A stretch of 9,211 nucleotides of DNA from Methylorubrum extorquens. Its GTDB lineage: Bacteria; Pseudomonadota; Alphaproteobacteria; Rhizobiales; Beijerinckiaceae. The translations under genes were made by a program, and so were the position numbers. Location of the stretch: NCBI GenBank assembly GCA_019695455.1, contig JAEUAC010000157.1, positions 1 to 9,211 of the forward strand, written 5' to 3'. The notes under the pieces are model-generated. The model was given only the letters and a program-made list of their open reading frames with translations, made no database searches and had not been told where the DNA came from. This document shows positions 1 to 6,106 of the stretch, piece after piece; position 1 is the first letter of the stretch; each line of letters starts with the position of its first letter.

Positions 1-86
1 AGGGGCAGGGTGCCCCGGCCGATCGAACCGAAGCCGATCATGACGATCGGACCGCTGATGCGGCCGTGGACGGGCCAGGTGGTCAT
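1..86 (-). CDS. hss: Homospermidine synthase, N-terminal fragment (cut by window edge)
   Basis: Reading leftward from an ATG at 86-84 gives 28 codons, starting MTTWPVHGRISGPIVMIGFG and continuing SIGRGTLP before the window ends. The GFGSIGRG stretch (about residues 18-25) is a GxGxxG dinucleotide-binding loop of a Rossmann fold. The whole start matches what I recall of bacterial homospermidine synthases such as that of Blastochloris viridis, a cytoplasmic NAD-dependent enzyme of the saccharopine dehydrogenase-like family. It joins two putrescine units into sym-homospermidine, a polyamine typical of many alphaproteobacteria. An AAGGAA-like ribosome site lies at 98-103, about 11 bases ahead of the ATG. 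Only the start is visible, so completeness cannot be judged. The gene is divergent from the solute receptor at 410. Confidence 0.85.
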   Translation of the reverse strand, partial: MTTWPVHGRISGPIVMIGFGSIGRGTLP

Positions 87-208
87 GGCGGGGCGGGTTC
101 CTTGGATGCGGATGGGGAATGGCCGCCTGATTGGACGCCACGCCCGGGAGAATCAACCGCTAGACCGGCCGCGTGACGATCCGACGAACCCGCGCCGGGG
201 GCCCGGAA

Positions 209-245
209 GAAAAAAGCCCGGCGCCGGAAGTCCGGGCGCCGGGCT
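209..245 (-). terminator. Leftward intrinsic terminator in the divergent spacer
   Basis: On the minus strand, AGCCCGGCGCC (245-235) and GGCGCCGGGCT (225-215) form a perfect 11-bp GC-rich stem with a 9-base loop. The transcript then carries a run of six U at about 215-210. This is the textbook form of a Rho-independent terminator. The plus strand has no T-run after the hairpin, so the direction is clear. No leftward gene ends here: the DNA to the right belongs to a rightward gene. It therefore either lies in the leader of homospermidine synthase, about 120 bases before its start, or ends a short non-coding RNA. Confidence 0.75.
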
Positions 246-314
246 GGAGAAGTTCACTGACCACGCGCATGAGGCCCCCGATCCGGCGAAGCGGCAAGCG
301 GGCCCTTAGGACTT

Positions 315-328
315 GGTTAACCTTGACG
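315..328 (+). promoter_or_regulatory. Possible promoter elements for the Bug/TctC receptor gene
   Basis: The palindrome GGTTAACC (315-322) is followed by TTGACG (323-328), which resembles a sigma-70 -35 hexamer. The receptor start lies about 80 bases further on. At a 16-18 base spacing I find only GC-rich sequence, so a matching -10 element is missing. TTAACC also resembles a half-site for the alphaproteobacterial regulator CtrA, but a single half-site is weak evidence. This is a candidate only. Confidence 0.2.
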
Positions 329-409
329 GGCCGGGCGCCGGAGGCCGGCAAGTTGGCGGGTGACGCCGCTTCGGCTACGTGCGGGGACGAAATCCATCCA
401 GGAGGTCCC

Positions 410-1381
410 ATGACTACGTTGTCCCGTCGCGGCGTGCTGGCCGGCACCGCCGCCGTCGCGCTCGCCGGTCCCGCCCTGGCCCAGGCCTTTCCGCAGCGTC
501 CGATCACGATGGTGGTGCCGTTCGCGGCCGGCGGCTCGACGGACGTCGTGGCCCGCATCATCGCCCAGAAGATGAGCGAGGGCCTGGGCCAGCAGGTGAT
601 CGTCGAAAACGTGGCGGGCGCGGGCGGCAACGTCGGCGCGGCCCGGGTGTCGAAGGGCGACCCGGACGGCTACCAGATCCTGATGGGCACGGTCGCGACC
701 CACGCCCTGAACCCGCTGATGCTGAAGCGGAAGCCCTACGACCCGGTCACGGACTTCGCCCCGATCTCCCTGCTGGCGATCGTGCCGAACGTCCTCATCG
801 TGAACCCGAGCCTGCCGGCGAAGACGGTGCCGGAGCTGGTCGCGCTCCTGAAGGCCAATCCCGGCAAGTACAACTACGCGTCCTCCGGGATCGGCACCCC
901 GCTCCACCTCTCGGGCGAGCTCTTCAAGTCGCTCGCCAAGGTCGAGATGCAGCACATCGCCTACCGGGGCTCCGGCCCGGCCCTGAACGACGTCGTGGCC
1001 GGCGTCGTGCCGATCCAGTTCGACAACCTGCCCTCCGCCTCCGCCTTCATCCAGGCCGGGACGCTGCGGGCGCTCGGCGTCACCACGAAGGAGCGGGCCG
1101 CGTCCTTCCCGGACGTCCCGACCATCGGCGAAAGCCTGCCCGGCTACGAGACCTACACGTGGAACGCGCTCTTCGCGCCGAAGGGGACGCCCCGGGCGAT
1201 CGTGGACCGGCTGAACGCCGAGGCCGTGAAGGCCGTGAAGGACCCGCAGGTCGCCGAGCGCATGAAGGTGTTCTCGGCGACCGTCGTCGGCTCGACGCCC
1301 GAGGCGCTGGCCGAGCACGTGAAGGCCGAGGTCGCGAAGTGGACGCCGGTCGTGAAGGAAGCCGGCGTCTCAATCGACTGA
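410..1381 (+). CDS. Bug/TctC-family periplasmic solute-binding protein
   Basis: The product (323 residues) is a periplasmic receptor of the Bug (TctC) family, which captures carboxylates and other small metabolites, usually for tripartite tricarboxylate transporters. The start at ATG 410 is set by GGAGGT at 401-406. The frame stays open further upstream, but that part lacks a signal peptide. Residues 1-26 form a signal sequence. It contains LSRRGVLAG (4-12), a twin-arginine motif, and a likely cut near ALA-QA. The mature protein opens with PQRPITMVVPFAAGGSTDVV, the family hallmark including the AGG(S)TD ligand loop. It continues with VENVAGAGGNVGAARV and GYQILMGT, also typical, and the length is normal for the family. 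No TctA or TctB membrane gene is in the window, so its transporter partner, if any, lies elsewhere. The ligand cannot be read from sequence. Confidence 0.93.
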   Translation: MTTLSRRGVLAGTAAVALAGPALAQAFPQRPITMVVPFAAGGSTDVVARIIAQKMSEGLGQQVIVENVAGAGGNVGAARVSKGDPDGYQILMGTVATHALNPLMLKRKPYDPVTDFAPISLLAIVPNVLIVNPSLPAKTVPELVALLKANPGKYNYASSGIGTPLHLSGELFKSLAKVEMQHIAYRGSGPALNDVVAGVVPIQFDNLPSASAFIQAGTLRALGVTTKERAASFPDVPTIGESLPGYETYTWNALFAPKGTPRAIVDRLNAEAVKAVKDPQVAERMKVFSATVVGSTPEALAEHVKAEVAKWTPVVKEAGVSID

Positions 1382-1403
1382 CGGGGCCGGCCGCACCCCG
1401 CTC

Positions 1404-1423
1404 GTCCCGACGAACGTCGGGAC
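1404..1423 (+). terminator. Candidate hairpin terminator behind the Bug/TctC gene
   Basis: GTCCCGAC (1404-1411) and GTCGGGAC (1416-1423) form a perfect 8-bp stem with a GAAC loop, starting 22 bases after the receptor stop codon. No T-run follows, so it may act as a 3' stabiliser or need Rho. The position supports transcript-end function. The stem is palindromic and could work on either strand. Confidence 0.45.
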
Positions 1424-1501
1424 CCAGGCCGGGCATGGGTCCCGGCCCTCGCGGGTCCGGGCGGGGCCGAGAGGGCCGGCGGCCGCCGCCCCTGCCCGCT
1501 C

Positions 1502-1521
1502 GCCCCGACGCGGGTCGGGGC
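1502..1521 (-). terminator. Candidate hairpin terminator behind livM
   Basis: GCCCCGAC (1502-1509) and GTCGGGGC (1514-1521) form a perfect 8-bp stem with a 4-base loop, about 28 bases downstream of the livM stop on the minus strand. There is no T-run. Its arms differ from those of the hairpin at 1404-1423 by one base pair, giving a matched pair of hairpins in this convergent spacer. Confidence 0.45.
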
Positions 1522-1549
1522 CGGGGCCGCGGGCCGGACCCGCCCCCGC

Positions 1550-2539
1550 TCAGAGCGGCCGGCGGATCGTCTTGGCGACGAAGCCGAGCAGGCCCTCGCG
1601 GAAGACCAGCACGCAGGTGACGAAGATGATGCCCTGCACGACGAGCACCCAGGCGCCGAGCGTCGCGAGGTAGTTCTGCATCGAGACGATCACGGCCGCG
1701 CCGATCAGCGGCCCGAACACGGTGCCGAGGCCGCCGACCAGCGTCATGAGGACCGGCTCGCCCGACATGGACCAGTGCACGTCCGTGAGCGAGGCGAGTT
1801 GGAACACGATCGCCTTGGTGGCGCCCGCGAGGCCGGCCAGCGTCGTCGACATGACGAAGAGCGCGAGCTTGTACTGGTTCACCCGGTAGCCGAGCGAGAT
1901 GGCGCGCGGCTCGTTGTCCCGGATGGCCTTCATGACCTGCCCGAAGGGCGAGTGGATGATGCGGTACATGGCGTAGAGGCCGATCAGGAAGATCGCCGCG
2001 ACGACGTAGTAGAGGTTGATGTCGATCGCGAGGTTGAGGATTCCGAAGAGCGTGCCGCGCGGCACCGCCTGGATGCCGTCCTCGCCGCCCGTGAACTTCG
2101 CCTGCAGGGAGAAGAAGTAGACCATCTGGGACAGGGCCAGCGTGATCATGGCGAAGTAGATGCCCTGGCGCCGGATCGCGAGCGCGCCGAACAGCAGCCC
2201 GAGCGCCGCGCCCATGGCCGTGCCGGCCAGGATCGCGAGCTCCGGCGGGAAGCCCAGCACCTTCGCCGAATAGGCCGAGATGTAGCTCGCCATGCCGAAA
2301 TAGGCCGCGTGCCCGAAGGACAGCAATCCGCCGTAGCCGAGCAGCAGGTTGAAGGCGGCCGCGAAGAGCGCGAAGCACAGGACCTTCATCAGGAAGACCG
2401 GGTAGAGCAGGAACGGCGCCACCAGGAGGAGCACGACCAGCCCCGCGAAGATCGCCCGGTGGAAGCCCGCCGCCCCCGTTCCCTCGATGACGGGCGGCCC
2501 GATGGCCGCGCCGGAGGTCGCCACAGCTGCGTCGGCCAT
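1550..2539 (-). CDS. livM: Branched-chain amino acid-type ABC transporter permease LivM
   Basis: The product (329 residues from the ATG at 2539) is an inner-membrane permease of the HAAT/Liv ABC importer family, pairing with LivH. A polar leader of about 27 residues precedes hydrophobic segments that run through most of the protein. Family marks seen are LLLGYGGLLSFGHAAYFGM (about 66-83), GGEDGI (about 151-156) and the cytoplasmic EAA-type loop AIRDNEPRAISLGYRV (about 205-220), which contacts the ATPases. The stop is TGA at 1552-1550. A GTG three bases earlier (2542) is an alternative start. I prefer the ATG because the GGGAGGG ribosome site sits about 8 bases ahead of it. The gene follows livH directly with overlapping stop/start (TGATG), which implies translational coupling. 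It is the last gene of the cluster. Confidence 0.93.
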   Translation of the reverse strand: MADAAVATSGAAIGPPVIEGTGAAGFHRAIFAGLVVLLLVAPFLLYPVFLMKVLCFALFAAAFNLLLGYGGLLSFGHAAYFGMASYISAYSAKVLGFPPELAILAGTAMGAALGLLFGALAIRRQGIYFAMITLALSQMVYFFSLQAKFTGGEDGIQAVPRGTLFGILNLAIDINLYYVVAAIFLIGLYAMYRIIHSPFGQVMKAIRDNEPRAISLGYRVNQYKLALFVMSTTLAGLAGATKAIVFQLASLTDVHWSMSGEPVLMTLVGGLGTVFGPLIGAAVIVSMQNYLATLGAWVLVVQGIIFVTCVLVFREGLLGFVAKTIRRPL

Positions 2540-3426
2540 CACGTGGCCCTCCCGAACAGGCCGGCAGGCTTCACGAGGAGCACCAGCACCATGATGACGA
2601 AGATGACGGTCGCCGAGGCCTCCGGATAGAAGACCTTGGTCAGACCCTCGACGAGGCCGAGCGCGAAGCCCGTGAGGATGGAGCCGAGGATCGAGCCCAT
2701 GCCGCCGATCACGACGACGGCGAAGACCACGATGATGAGGTCCGCCCCCATGTTCGGGTTGACCGAGTAGATCGGCGCCGCCAGCACGCCCGCGAAGCCG
2801 GCCAGCGCCACGCCGAACCCGTAGGTCAGCGTGATCATGAGCGGCACGTTCACGCCGAAGGCCTGCACCAGCGTCGGGTTCTCGGTCGCGGCCCGCAGGT
2901 AGGCGCCGAGCTTCGTCTTCTCGATCACGAACCAGGTGACGAGGCAGACGACGAGCGAGGCGACGACCACCCAGGCGCGGTAGTTCGGCAGGAACATGAA
3001 GCCGAGCGCCTGGCCGCCGCGCAGCTCCGCCGGGATGCCGTAGGGCAGGCCCGAGACGCCGTACTGGTTGCGGAACAGGCCCTGGATGATGAGCGCGAGG
3101 CCGAAGGTGAGGAGCAGCCCGTAGAGGTGGTCGAACTTATAGAGCCGCGAGATCATGACGCGCTCGAGGACCACGCCGAAGGCGCCCACGAGGAGCGGCG
3201 CCAGGAGCAGCGCCGGCCAGTAGCCGATCCCCGCGTAGTTCAGCAGCATCCAGGCGACGAACGCCCCCATCATGTACTGCGCGCCGTGGGCGAAGTTGAT
3301 GATGTTCAACAGCCCGAAGATGACGGCCAGCCCCAGGCTGAGGATCGCGTAGAACGATCCGTTGATCAGCCCGAGCAGCAGCTGGCCGAAGAGGGCGGCG
3401 CTTGGAACGCCGAAGATCGTGAACAT
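2539..3426 (-). CDS. livH: Branched-chain amino acid-type ABC transporter permease LivH
   Basis: The product (295 residues) is the other inner-membrane permease of the Liv-type importer. It opens with a first hydrophobic segment containing LLLGLINGSFYAILSLGLAV (about 16-35), followed by GLLNIINFAHGAQYMMGAF (38-56), a strong LivH hallmark. The EAA-type coupling loop RAATENPTLVQAFGVNV lies at about 178-194. The end has the hydrophobic VIFVIMVLVLLVKPAGLFG typical of the family. Length is normal. The ATG at 3426 is preceded by a weak GCGAGG-like ribosome site. A 124-base spacer separates it from the upstream binding-protein gene, the largest gap inside the cluster, so its level may be set separately from that of the receptors. 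Confidence 0.94.
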   Translation of the reverse strand: MFTIFGVPSAALFGQLLLGLINGSFYAILSLGLAVIFGLLNIINFAHGAQYMMGAFVAWMLLNYAGIGYWPALLLAPLLVGAFGVVLERVMISRLYKFDHLYGLLLTFGLALIIQGLFRNQYGVSGLPYGIPAELRGGQALGFMFLPNYRAWVVVASLVVCLVTWFVIEKTKLGAYLRAATENPTLVQAFGVNVPLMITLTYGFGVALAGFAGVLAAPIYSVNPNMGADLIIVVFAVVVIGGMGSILGSILTGFALGLVEGLTKVFYPEASATVIFVIMVLVLLVKPAGLFGRAT

Positions 3427-3550
3427 GGCCTCGCCCGTCTCGACGCTCGCCCGGCCCGCGCGACGCGGGACCGGGGGTGAAGGGATGGCGGCGAGGCGCG
3501 TCGCCCCGCCGCCCGTGTCTCGGCCCCCGCGACGAGCGGGGGCGCCGGCC
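3427..3550 (-). other. Spacer between receptor A and livH, with hairpins
   Basis: These 124 bases hold no gene. Close behind the receptor stop is a strong hairpin (3523-3543). A smaller one, CCCGCG/CGCGGG with loop CGA (3455-3469), lies about 29 bases before the livH start. I see no recognisable promoter on the minus strand. Confidence 0.5.
3523..3543 (-). other. Strong hairpin just after receptor A stop
   Basis: GCCCCCGC (3523-3530) and GCGGGGGC (3536-3543) form a perfect 8-bp, wholly G-C stem with a 5-base loop, starting 7 bases after the stop of the binding-protein gene. No T-run follows on the minus strand. In ABC importer operons such hairpins often protect the receptor message and reduce expression of the permease genes beyond. 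That role is inferred here. Confidence 0.5.
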
Positions 3551-4756
3551 TCAGCTCTTGCCGACCAGCGGGCAGCCGCCCGCCGCCAGGGGCCGGAAGG
3601 CCTCGGCGGCCGGGATCGTGGCCAGCGTCTTGTACATGTCCCACGGGCCCTTCGACTCGGCCGGCTTCTTCACCTCGAACAGGTACATCGGGTGGATGGC
3701 GCGGCCGTCGGCGCGCACCGTCACCTGCCCCATCAGCGGGTCGTCGAAGGTCGTCTCCTTGATCTTCTTCATGACGGCGGCCGTGTCCTTCGACTTCAGG
3801 GCCGCGACCGTCTCGAGATAGGCGAGGACGGAGCCGTAGACGCCGGCCTGCGAGGAGGTCGGCATCTTGCCGTCGAACTTCGCCGCGAAGCGCTTGGAGA
3901 AGTCGCGCGTCTTGTCGTTCTGGTCCCAGTAGAAGGCCTCCGTGAGCACGAGGCCCTGGGCGGCCTGCAGGCCGAGCGCCTTCACGTCCGACGAGAAGAT
4001 CAGGAGGCCGGCGAGCGACTGCCCGCCCTGCGTGATGCCGAATTCGGCCGCCTGCTTGATCGCGTTGGTCGTGTCGGAGCCGGCATTGGCGAGGCCGATG
4101 ACCTCGGCCTTCGAGCCCTGCGCCTGGAGCAGGAACGAGGAGAAGTCCGCGCCCGCCAGCGGATGCTTGACGGAGCCCAGCACCGTGCCGCCGGCCTTCT
4201 TCACCGCCTCGCCCGTGTCGCGCTCGAGCGCGGCGCCGAAGGCGTAGTCGGCCGTGAGGAAGAACCAGGTCTTCTTGCCCTGCTTCGTCAGCGCCGACCC
4301 CGTGCCGTTCGCCAGCGCCCAGGTGTCGTAGGTCCAGTGCACGTTGTTCGCCGTGCATTTCGAGCCCGTGAGGTCGGACGTGCCGCCGCCCGAGATCATG
4401 AAGATCTTGTTCTTCTCGCGGGTGATCTCGGAGACGGCGAGCGCCACCGACGAGGTCGTGACGTCGAAGATCGCGTCCACGCCGTCCTGGTCGTACCATT
4501 GGCGGGCGATGTTCGAGCCCACGTCCGGCTTGTTCTGGTGGTCGGCCGAGACGATGTCGACCTTGAGGCCCTTCTCGGACGCCTTGAAGTCCTCGGCCGC
4601 CATGCGGGCGGCGACCACGGAGCCGGGGCCCGAGATGTCGGCGTAGAGGCTCGACATGTCGTTGAGGATGCCGAGCTTCACGGCGGTCTGGGCCTGGGCC
4701 GCGGTGCCGGCCAGGAGGCCGGCCGCGAGCGTGGCCAGAAGGGTGGATCGTCTCAT
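3551..4756 (-). CDS. Liv-type ABC transporter periplasmic binding protein, paralogue A (distal)
   Basis: The product (401 residues) is a periplasmic binding protein of the Peripla_BP_6 (LivJ/LivK-like) family that delivers ligand to the LivHM permease. Residues 1-22 are a Sec signal peptide with a clear AQA cut before QTAVKLG. The mature part has the usual family run: NDMSSLYADISG (about 32-43), SADHQNKPDVGSNIARQW (about 70-87), TTSSVALAV (about 100-108), ISGGGTSDLTG (about 121-131), ADYAFGAALERDT and EFGITQGGQSLAG. Two cysteines, near residues 134 and 395, are the only ones. It is about two-thirds identical by eye to B and C. It differs from both at several probable pocket loops (TTSS for PTSS, MISGGG for LNSG, KCTANN for CSPNT), which suggests a different ligand preference. 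AGGAG lies 9 bases before the ATG. Confidence 0.93.
   Translation of the reverse strand: MRRSTLLATLAAGLLAGTAAQAQTAVKLGILNDMSSLYADISGPGSVVAARMAAEDFKASEKGLKVDIVSADHQNKPDVGSNIARQWYDQDGVDAIFDVTTSSVALAVSEITREKNKIFMISGGGTSDLTGSKCTANNVHWTYDTWALANGTGSALTKQGKKTWFFLTADYAFGAALERDTGEAVKKAGGTVLGSVKHPLAGADFSSFLLQAQGSKAEVIGLANAGSDTTNAIKQAAEFGITQGGQSLAGLLIFSSDVKALGLQAAQGLVLTEAFYWDQNDKTRDFSKRFAAKFDGKMPTSSQAGVYGSVLAYLETVAALKSKDTAAVMKKIKETTFDDPLMGQVTVRADGRAIHPMYLFEVKKPAESKGPWDMYKTLATIPAAEAFRPLAAGGCPLVGKS
4474..4546 (-). repeat. 73-base block identical to 7027-7099 (paralogues A and C)
   Basis: Positions 4474-4546 in paralogue A and 7027-7099 in paralogue C are identical over 73 bases, including silent positions. 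They encode the conserved ADHQNKPDVGSNIARQW and following residues. The matching stretch of paralogue B differs at about 8 positions. This is a coding repeat arising from the gene duplication. Confidence 0.85.
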
Positions 4757-4771
4757 GTCGTCGTGCTCCTG

Positions 4772-4792
4772 GCGGCCGGGCGTGCCGGCCGC
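4772..4792 (-). other. Hairpin between receptors B and A
   Basis: GCGGCCG (4772-4778) and CGGCCGC (4786-4792) form a 7-bp G-C stem with a 7-base loop within the 49-base gap between paralogues B and A. It lies just ahead of the AGGAG ribosome site of A. No T-run is present. It may stabilise the upstream message or modulate ribosome access to A; neither role is shown by sequence alone. Confidence 0.4.
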
Positions 4793-4805
4793 GCGATGAT
4801 GTCGG

Positions 4806-6026
4806 TCAGGTCTTCGGGACGAGCGGGCAGCCGCCCTCGGCCATCGGCCGCCACGCCTCGGCGGCCGGGATGGTGGCGAGCGTCTTGTAGAGGTCCCACT
4901 CGCCCTTCGATTCGGCGGGCTTCTTCACCTCGAACAGATACATGTCGTGGAGCTTGCGGCCATCCTGGCGCACGGCGCCCTTGCCGAAGATCGGATCGTC
5001 CGTCGGCATCGCCTTCATCTTGGCGACCACGGCCGCGCCGTCCTTGGTGTCCTTCAGCTCGGCCACGGCCTTCATGTAGTGGATGGCGGAGGAATACACG
5101 CCGGCATGGACGGCGCTCGGCATCTTGCCGCCCATCCTCTCGGCGAAGCGCCTGGCGAAGGCGCGGCTCGCCTCGTCGCGGTCCCAGTAGAAGGGCTCGG
5201 TGAGCACCAGCCCCTGCGCCGTCTGCAGGCCGAGCGACTTGATGTCGGTGACGAAGATCAGGAGCCCGGCGAGCGACTGGCCGCCCTGGACGAGGCCGAA
5301 CTCGGAGGCCTGCTTGATCGAGTTGATCGTGTCGCCGCCCGCATTGGCGAAGCCGACGACCTTCGCCTTGGAGGCCTGGGCCTGCAGCATGAAGGACGAG
5401 AAGTCCTGGCCCGGGAAGGGGTGGCGGACGGAGCCGGCGACCGTGCCGCCCGCCTTCTTGATCGCCTCCGTCGCGTCGCGCTCGAGCGCGGTGCCGAAGG
5501 CGTAGTCGGCGGTGACGAAGAACCACGTGTTGCCGCCGCGCTTGGTCATGGCGGCGCCGGTGCCGTTGCCGAGCGCCCAGGTGTCGTAGGTCCAGGAGAT
5601 CGTGTTCGGCGAGCACGACCTGCCCGTGAGGTCAGAGGTGCCGGAGCCCGAATTCAGGAAGACACGGTTCTTCTCCTTGGCGATGCCGCTGACGGCGAGG
5701 CCGACGGAGGAGGTCGGCACGTCGAGGATCGCGTCGACGCCGTCCTGGTCGAACCAGGTGCGGGCGATGTTCGAGCCGATGTCGGGCTTGTTCTGGTGGT
5801 CGGCGGAGACGACCTCGACCTTGAGGCCCTTCTCGGCCGCCTTGAAGTCCTCGACGGCGAGGCGGGTCGCGACGACGGAGCCCTCGCCCGTGATGTCGGC
5901 GTAGACGCCCGACCGGTCGTTCAGCACGCCGAACTTGACGGCCGTCTGCGCGCCGGCGGCCGAGGCGGCGAGCGCGCAGACGGCCGTCGCGGCGAGACGG
6001 GTGAGGCGGGTCATCGTGTCGGTCAT
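4806..6026 (-). CDS. Liv-type ABC transporter periplasmic binding protein, paralogue B (middle)
   Basis: The product (406 residues from ATG 6026, or 402 from a second in-frame ATG at 6014) is a Peripla_BP_6 receptor. I prefer 6026, where GAGG lies about 9 bases upstream; the open frame continues far upstream through paralogue C but is not coding there. The signal peptide ends near AAGA before QTAVKFG, with one cysteine inside it. The mature part shares with C the loops NDRSGVY, PTSSV, FLNSG and CSPNT, and carries ADYAFGTALERD, FANAGGDTINSIKQASEFG and the terminal EGGCPLV. It retains the two mature-protein cysteines of the family. It lies 80 bases after C and 49 before A in the same operon. 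The ligand is unknown; similarity to C suggests a related one. Confidence 0.92.
   Translation of the reverse strand: MTDTMTRLTRLAATAVCALAASAAGAQTAVKFGVLNDRSGVYADITGEGSVVATRLAVEDFKAAEKGLKVEVVSADHQNKPDIGSNIARTWFDQDGVDAILDVPTSSVGLAVSGIAKEKNRVFLNSGSGTSDLTGRSCSPNTISWTYDTWALGNGTGAAMTKRGGNTWFFVTADYAFGTALERDATEAIKKAGGTVAGSVRHPFPGQDFSSFMLQAQASKAKVVGFANAGGDTINSIKQASEFGLVQGGQSLAGLLIFVTDIKSLGLQTAQGLVLTEPFYWDRDEASRAFARRFAERMGGKMPSAVHAGVYSSAIHYMKAVAELKDTKDGAAVVAKMKAMPTDDPIFGKGAVRQDGRKLHDMYLFEVKKPAESKGEWDLYKTLATIPAAEAWRPMAEGGCPLVPKT
5295..5342 (-). repeat. 48-base block identical to 6590-6637 (paralogues B and C)
   Basis: Positions 5295-5342 in paralogue B and 6590-6637 in paralogue C are identical over 48 bases, covering the codons for AGGDTINSIKQASEFG. 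Paralogue A differs at about 8 positions there. Together with the A/C block elsewhere, this makes the identity pattern patchy. Confidence 0.8.
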
Positions 6027-6058
6027 TCCGGGCGGCCTCGCGATCGCGTCGTCGGCGT

Positions 6059-6086
6059 GGACCGGGCGGCGGGCGCCGTCCGGTCC
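6059..6086 (-). other. Long hairpin between receptors C and B
   Basis: In the 80-base gap between paralogues C and B, GGACCGG (6059-6065) pairs with CCGGTCC (6080-6086). The stem continues inward as CGGC/GCCG after one mismatch, closing on a 4-base loop. The total is 11 pairs with a single C-A mismatch on the transcribed strand. It starts about 20 bases after the stop of C and has no T-run. It is the strongest hairpin inside the cluster and a candidate transcript-stabilising or attenuating element behind the first receptor. Confidence 0.55.
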
Positions 6087-6106
6087 GTCGTGTCGGGAAC
6101 CGTCGC

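Larger units (their letters stand above)
87..409. other. Divergent intergenic region with an orphan leftward terminator
   Basis: These 323 bases separate two divergent starts. I find no convincing gene. The left third holds the ribosome site of homospermidine synthase. The middle holds a strong intrinsic terminator oriented leftward (209-245). The right third holds an 8-base palindrome GGTTAACC at 315-322, a CTTGACG sequence at 322-328 that could be a -35 element for the rightward gene, and the ribosome site GGAGGT at 401-406. No good -10 element is visible at the right distance from the -35 candidate. A 36-codon leftward reading frame at 160-270 runs straight through the terminator, so it is probably spurious. 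Confidence 0.6.

Noticed and set aside
160..270. A 36-codon leftward frame in the divergent spacer, possible leader peptide
   Set aside because: It runs through the intrinsic terminator, has no convincing ribosome site, and its sequence is GC-rich filler. It might deserve a look only if the terminator proves to be an attenuator.
315..322. GGTTAACC palindrome as a CtrA site
   Set aside because: Only one half-site is present; the second TTAA at the required spacing is missing.
3362..5203. A 613-codon rightward open frame opposite receptor A and neighbours, and similar long rightward frames opposite the other genes
   Set aside because: The products are Arg/Gly/Ala-rich low-complexity sequence with no family resemblance, and lie opposite clear Liv-type genes. 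High GC third positions keep antisense frames open.
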